64,000 nt of DNA, taken from positions 127,042 through 191,041 of the forward strand of contig CAZBQJ010000004.1 in NCBI GenBank assembly GCA_964494085.1, written 5' to 3'. A program made the translations under genes and the position numbers. Within the stretch, counting starts at the first letter, position 1, and every line of letters starts with the position of its first letter. Of this stretch, positions 61,134 through 64,000 are shown one piece after another. This DNA comes from CAZBQJ01 sp964494085 (GTDB lineage Bacteria > Patescibacteriota > Gracilibacteria > UBA1369). The notes beneath the pieces were generated by a model. It had not been told where the DNA came from. It made no database searches and saw only the letters and a program-made list of their open reading frames with translations.

Positions 61134-61754
61134 ATGGAAAATATTTTGACTGAAAAACAGGAAGCTCTACTAGACTTCATTGAAGATTATCAGATGGAAA
61201 ATGGTGGTTCGCCGACTCTACGCGAAATGAGAGAATATTTCGGAGTCAGTTCTGATAATAGTATTCTCAAATTACTGAAAGCCCTGGAAGAAAAAGGTAA
61301 AATTATCAAAGATGAAAAACATCGGGGGATCAGATTACTCGATACTATTAAAGAAAAACTGGGAAGTGGTTCGCTGAAATTGGCCATACTTGGAACAATT
61401 CCCGCCGGTCGGGCAGTGGATGCGCAGGAACATGTAGAAGGATATATGTCGGTGGGGGAAGATATGGTGGTTCCAAACAAACAGTCTTTCTTATTGAAGG
61501 TAAGCGGGAATAGTATGATCAACGTAGGTATTCACGAAGGCGACTTACTCTTTATCTGCACTGATATAACTCCTCGGGTTGGTGACGTAGTAGCGGCTTT
61601 GGTAGATGGACAAAGTACAGTCAAAACTTATACGGTGCGTGACGGTAAAGTTGTTTTGAAAGCTGAGAATCCAGAATACGAAGATATTTATCCGGAAAAT
61701 CAGTTATGTGTTCAAGGAGTCGTGACGGGATTATATAGACGCTATAAACGCTAA
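61134..61754 (+). CDS. lexA: LexA repressor (SOS regulator)
   Basis: Self-cleaving transcriptional repressor of the SOS response, 206 residues. The N-terminal winged helix (TEKQEALLDFIEDYQMENGG, then SPTLREMREYFGVSS) resembles LexA. The C-terminal S24 peptidase has the catalytic Ser127 (SGNSM), Lys164 (STVKTY) and an Ala91-Gly92 cleavage site (TIPAGR). All residues needed for RecA-stimulated autocleavage are present. A consensus promoter with a palindromic operator precedes the gene, so it is very likely autoregulated. Targets cannot be listed from this window: I saw no second full copy of the palindrome. Confidence 0.95.
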   Translation: MENILTEKQEALLDFIEDYQMENGGSPTLREMREYFGVSSDNSILKLLKALEEKGKIIKDEKHRGIRLLDTIKEKLGSGSLKLAILGTIPAGRAVDAQEHVEGYMSVGEDMVVPNKQSFLLKVSGNSMINVGIHEGDLLFICTDITPRVGDVVAALVDGQSTVKTYTVRDGKVVLKAENPEYEDIYPENQLCVQGVVTGLYRRYKR

Positions 61755-61842
61755 AGCTCAAATCAGGAAATAAGGATTATCAGACGAACTTTTCAGGGAG
61801 CTTATTAACTTTGCTTAAAAATAAAATTTAACAATTACAACT

Positions 61843-61998
61843 ATGCTAAAGATCACCATCACCAAAGGCCCTGTAATCAGACTATTCGATCGTATGCCTA
61901 TGCCCAGGGCCAGAGTAAGGTCGCTAGATATACCGCGAAGGAATTTGAAAGCCTTACGGACTTCACCCTTCCTGCGCAAAATTTCCAAGATTCAATAA
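61843..61998 (+). CDS. possible small basic protein (51 aa)
   Basis: A short ATG frame (MLKITITKGPVIRLFDRMPM) that is strongly basic, with many Arg and Lys and several Pro. It lies 26 bases upstream of another small ORF, and both start codons follow a similar ACAACT/AAAACT context. No homology recognised. It may be a real small gene between lexA and the DGR, or chance. Confidence 0.4.
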   Translation: MLKITITKGPVIRLFDRMPMPRARVRSLDIPRRNLKALRTSPFLRKISKIQ

Positions 61999-62024
61999 AC
62001 AAATTCACTTTAACCACTAAAACT

Positions 62025-62228
62025 ATGTCAGTAACACAATTTGCCAAATTATTGAAAAATCTGGGACGGGAAAACCAAAGAGATCTGATTATAAGAATTG
62101 AGACCAATAGCCTAAAAAAGGGCTTACAGCGCTCGAAACAACTGATGAAAAAGATGGAGAGAGAAATGCGTATTCAGAAGTTGGAATTAGCCATCAAAGG
62201 AATGAATATAACCAGATCATGGGTGTGA
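62025..62228 (+). CDS. possible small basic helical protein (67 aa)
   Basis: A 67-residue frame with amphipathic, highly basic helices (KNLGRENQRDLII, KKGLQRSKQLMKKMEREMRI). It has no cysteines or membrane segment. A strong hairpin lies 34 bases after its stop, which would fit the end of a real transcript. It could be a nucleic-acid-binding or antitoxin-like protein, but nothing specific supports that. It adjoins the DGR. Confidence 0.5.
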   Translation: MSVTQFAKLLKNLGRENQRDLIIRIETNSLKKGLQRSKQLMKKMEREMRIQKLELAIKGMNITRSWV

Positions 62229-62262
62229 AGTGTAATAAAAAAGCTGGAATGCTCAATAGCCT

Positions 62263-62299
62263 GGATAAAAGCCCCTGAGGCCATTGGGGGCTTTTATCC
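62263..62299. terminator. 13-bp hairpin between the small ORFs and avd
   Basis: GGATAAAAGCCCC pairs perfectly with GGGGCTTTTATCC around an 11-base loop. It sits between convergent transcripts (small ORFs on plus, avd on minus) and probably ends both, and it marks the left edge of the DGR. Confidence 0.75.
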
Positions 62300-62308
62300 G
62301 GGAATAAT

Positions 62309-62644
62309 TTATAAACTTTTTTTCCAACCACCGATCATTCTCCCTACTTCTTGAAATTTTGATTGTATCTGGAAGGCCTGGGTTTCATTTACTAATTTCA
62401 ATTCAAGCAGCATTCTTAGATTCAAAGCTAATATTTCTAAAGCAGCTTGAGCTTTGATTAGATAAGATGATTTAATCGGTATTGGTGAGTTTTTCGCATA
62501 GATCAGAGACTCCATTAGGCTAATGACTAAATTTTCGGTGTTTTGGCCTAAAGTATATCTGAAACGCTTTGACAGCGCATTATTCATCAAAACAATATTC
62601 TTGTGACATTCATAAACTAGATTGATTAAAGGTAAAGTTAGCAT
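62309..62644 (-). CDS. avd: DGR accessory variability determinant Avd (four-helix bundle)
   Basis: Accessory protein of a diversity-generating retroelement. In Bordetella phage BPP-1, Avd forms a pentameric four-helix bundle that binds the reverse transcriptase and template RNA and is needed for mutagenic cDNA synthesis. The 111-residue product matches the bacterial Avd/23S-intervening-sequence fold: LPLINLVYECHKN at the start, SKRFRYTLGQNTE in helix 2, and the terminal RMIGGWKKS. I use the ATG at 62644 because homology starts there; the longer TTG frame from 62698 adds unrelated residues. Its start codon shares the CATG at 62642-62645 with the divergent reverse transcriptase ATG. Confidence 0.9.
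   Translation of the reverse strand: MLTLPLINLVYECHKNIVLMNNALSKRFRYTLGQNTENLVISLMESLIYAKNSPIPIKSSYLIKAQAALEILALNLRMLLELKLVNETQAFQIQSKFQEVGRMIGGWKKSL
62569..62598 (+). promoter_or_regulatory. candidate promoter of the DGR reverse transcriptase, inside avd
   Basis: A perfect TTGACA (62569-62574) is followed after 18 bases by CAATAT (62593-62598). It lies within the avd coding region on the opposite strand, 45 bases before the RT ATG. Confidence 0.55.
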
Positions 62645-63566
62645 GGATTGTTCGATAGAAAATATTTGGCGTACTTGGAAGAAATACAGCCTGGGCAAAA
62701 AGAAATCTAATCAGTTATTGAGTTTTCAGGAAAATCTTGAGACTAATCTTTTTAATTTGTCTGAAAGATTAGCTTCAGGAGTTTATCAACATGGTGCTTA
62801 CAGAACGTTTCGCGTTACCGATAATAAACTCCGGATAATTTCAGTTGCGAGTATTGAGGACAGGATTGTTCATAGGCTGATTTATGACTATTTGGTGCTA
62901 GTTTATGACAAACACTTCGATTTCGACGTGTGGTCATGCCGCAAAAAGAAAGGACTGATCGCAGGAGTAAGAAGGGCTCAATATCTGGTTCAACAAAATG
63001 AGGGCGGCTATTTTTGGAGGTCGGATGTTAGAAGATATTTTGAAAGCATCGACAAAGCAATGCTGTATGGAATCATCAAAATGAAAATCAAAGACAAACA
63101 AGTGCTTTGGTTGATAAAAGTGGTATTGAAAAGTTTCTCACCGGGTATTTCAATCGGCAATTTAACCAGCCAGATCTTTGCCAATATCTATCTGAATGAA
63201 TTTGATAGATTCGTCAGGAATCAGATTAAACCGAGGGCTTACATTCGTTACGGCGATGACTTTGTTATTTTTGATTGTGAGCAACGAATCCAAGCGATAA
63301 AGGTTTTGGCAAAATTATTTTTGGAAAAATTTTTGCACCTAAGCGAGAATCAGAAAAATGATTATGTGGGAAAGCTGACGCAAGGGGTAAAATTTTTAGG
63401 ATGTAGAATTTATTCTGATCAGATAGTTTTAAACAAAAGAAATCAAAAAAGAATTTTCCGGAGGATGAACCAGAAAAACGTTTCTAGCTATTATGGCTTG
63501 ATCAAGCAATTTGGGAACACTCAGTTGAAAAGGAAACTGGCTTGGGGATTTCTGAAGCACACATAA
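62643..63566 (+). CDS. DGR-type reverse transcriptase
   Basis: Error-prone reverse transcriptase of a diversity-generating retroelement; it copies template RNA and misincorporates opposite adenines. The 307-residue protein has the RT palm motifs: first catalytic Asp near residue 128 (WRSDVRRYF), motif 4 IGNLTSQIFANIYL (about 171-184), and the YGDD box (203-206). The SQ in motif 4, in place of the QG of group II intron enzymes, is the hallmark of DGR reverse transcriptases; most use YMDD or YVDD, so YGDD is slightly unusual. There is no maturase or endonuclease domain. I use the ATG at 62643; a TTG at 62622 is in frame. The template repeat lies directly 3' of the stop. Confidence 0.95.
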   Translation: MDCSIENIWRTWKKYSLGKKKSNQLLSFQENLETNLFNLSERLASGVYQHGAYRTFRVTDNKLRIISVASIEDRIVHRLIYDYLVLVYDKHFDFDVWSCRKKKGLIAGVRRAQYLVQQNEGGYFWRSDVRRYFESIDKAMLYGIIKMKIKDKQVLWLIKVVLKSFSPGISIGNLTSQIFANIYLNEFDRFVRNQIKPRAYIRYGDDFVIFDCEQRIQAIKVLAKLFLEKFLHLSENQKNDYVGKLTQGVKFLGCRIYSDQIVLNKRNQKRIFRRMNQKNVSSYYGLIKQFGNTQLKRKLAWGFLKHT

Positions 63567-63752
63567 ACCTTCACCGAAGACCGGACCCGAACATTATCAT
63601 TCTGATTATCAGTATTGTTCCTGTTCAGGTTGACGTTGTCGTCATTCCAGTTGCCGTTGGCAAGATTCATGACTGTAGATTTCCCAGCACTTCCTCAGTC
63701 GCAACCAAGGTTTTCATCAAATTATCTACAGCTCACTCGTGAGGGTTTATGT
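63561..63752. repeat. 14-bp inverted repeat flanking the template repeat
   Basis: acataaaccttcac at 63561-63574 and gtgagggtttatgt at 63739-63752 are inverted copies with 13 of 14 matches. They enclose the template repeat with 164 bases between. Confidence 0.6.
63571..63690 (-). repeat. DGR template repeat (TR)
   Basis: Read on the minus strand from 63670, this stretch translates as an Asn-rich string (NLANGNWNDDNVNLN, then RNNTDNQNDNVRVRSSV) with 12 AAT/AAC codons. Such codons are the preferred targets of adenine mutagenesis. Bases 63571-63610 match the variable repeat at 63961-64000 in 34 of 40 positions. All six differences are at adenines of the minus strand. The 23 invariant bases at 63571-63593 correspond to the IMH-like end. 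The exact upstream limit is unknown because the variable repeat is cut by the window edge. Confidence 0.92.
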
Positions 63753-63949
63753 TTTTTGAATTCATTTTCTTCACCATTTTTTAAATTTTGGCTACTTTTG
63801 TGAAAATGAACCTGAGGTAGCCTTAGGCCACGTCTCCGAACTAACTCCCCCAGCAGATTCGAGAGTAACAAGCCCAGGTGACTATTCACCTCGGTTTACA
63901 AATATCAAAGTTAAAAGACAAAAGCAAAGCCTAAAGGCAAAAGCCAAAG
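63691..63949. other. noncoding spacer between template and variable repeats
   Basis: I see no gene here. It holds AGGTGA-CTAT-TCACCT at 63876-63891, a ctcac/gtgag hairpin near 63732-63743, and an A/G-rich run with repeated AAAG units at 63907-63949. The segment could include the 5' part of the template RNA or the terminator of the variable gene. Confidence 0.5.
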
Positions 63950-64000
63950 TTATAAAACCCTCACCGAAGACCGGACCCGAACACGATCAGACTGACCATC
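63950..64000 (-). CDS. C-terminal end of the DGR variable (target) protein, partial
   Basis: Only the last 16 codons and the stop (TAA at 63952-63950) lie inside the window; the gene extends right. The visible end reads DGQSDRVRVRSSVRVL. Against the template (DNQNDNVRVRSSV) the three Asn positions have become Gly, Ser and Arg. Target proteins of DGRs usually carry the variable residues on a C-type-lectin-like C-terminal domain used for binding; whether that holds here needs the rest of the gene. Confidence 0.85.
   Translation of the reverse strand, partial: DGQSDRVRVRSSVRVL
63961..64000 (-). repeat. DGR variable repeat (VR), partial
   Basis: The 3' 40 bases of the variable repeat. It is identical to the template over the first 23 plus-strand bases and then differs at six template-adenine positions in three AAT codons. 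Confidence 0.9.

Noticed and set aside
63876..63891. AGGTGA-CTAT-TCACCT as a second LexA site
   Set aside because: The half-site resembles the lexA palindrome, but the spacer is 4 instead of 8 bases and no promoter is evident. A simple hairpin explains it.
1..64000. tRNA, rRNA, insertion sequences, CRISPR arrays, prophage genes
   Set aside because: I looked for tRNA-like cloverleafs in the gaps, transposase motifs, regular spacer arrays and phage structural genes and found none that I can support.

Overview
The window looks like a chromosomal segment of a Candidate Phyla Radiation (Patescibacteria) bacterium. A Falkowbacteria-like lineage is plausible, but I cannot place it from sequence alone. 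The reasons are: a compact genome of moderate GC; few clear Shine-Dalgarno sites; a type IV pilus operon of the reduced CPR kind; large lineage-specific secreted and membrane proteins; a ThrRS without a TGS domain; and a diversity-generating retroelement. TGA is used as a stop (for example at 26554-26556), so this is not the recoded Gracilibacteria/SR1 type.

Layout. 1-5.4 kb: type IV pilus genes (PilN-like, PilO-like, PilB, PilC, then a separately promoted prepilin and a terminator). 5.5-27.8 kb: one gene for a 5,819-residue exported surface protein with Ca-binding DxDGDG repeats, Ig-like, FG-GAP-like and SLH modules, followed by four tightly coupled genes for secreted helical proteins that all end in a near-terminal cysteine. 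27.8-28.8 kb: a small zinc-ribbon gene and an excisionase-like HTH gene with an operator-like palindrome and phased 10-bp repeats. 28.8-37.1 kb: housekeeping genes uvrA, a PrsW-type protease, recF, an unknown gene and thrS. 37.1-38.4 kb: a short stretch of different composition with two unknown genes. 38.4-48.3 kb: five minus-strand genes around a VirB6/TrbL-like membrane protein. 48.4-61.8 kb: rpsF-rpsR, then envelope functions (LysM/M23 hydrolase, YidD, Smr, UppP, two glycosyltransferases, MscS, slipin, LspA, FtsW/RodA, MurG, LemA-like) and lexA. 61.8-64 kb: two tiny ORFs, then a DGR.

How they work together. The pilus, the giant SLH protein with its cysteine-tailed partners, and the VirB6-like cluster are all cell-surface machinery, as expected for a host-dependent epibiont. 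UppP, FtsW/RodA and MurG supply peptidoglycan lipid-cycle steps, and LspA processes lipoproteins.

The strongest special system is the DGR: Avd at 62309-62644, a reverse transcriptase at 62643-63566, an Asn-codon-rich template repeat (TR) read on the minus strand at about 63571-63690, and the start of the matching variable repeat (VR) at 63961-64000. In the 40 visible aligned bases there are six mismatches. All six are at template adenines in three Asn AAT codons, which is the DGR signature. The diversified gene itself continues past the right edge.

Regulation. At least 16 intergenic sites match an extended -10 (TGn-TANNNT, mostly TGC), and several genes look leaderless. lexA has a perfect 18-bp palindrome filling its promoter spacer.
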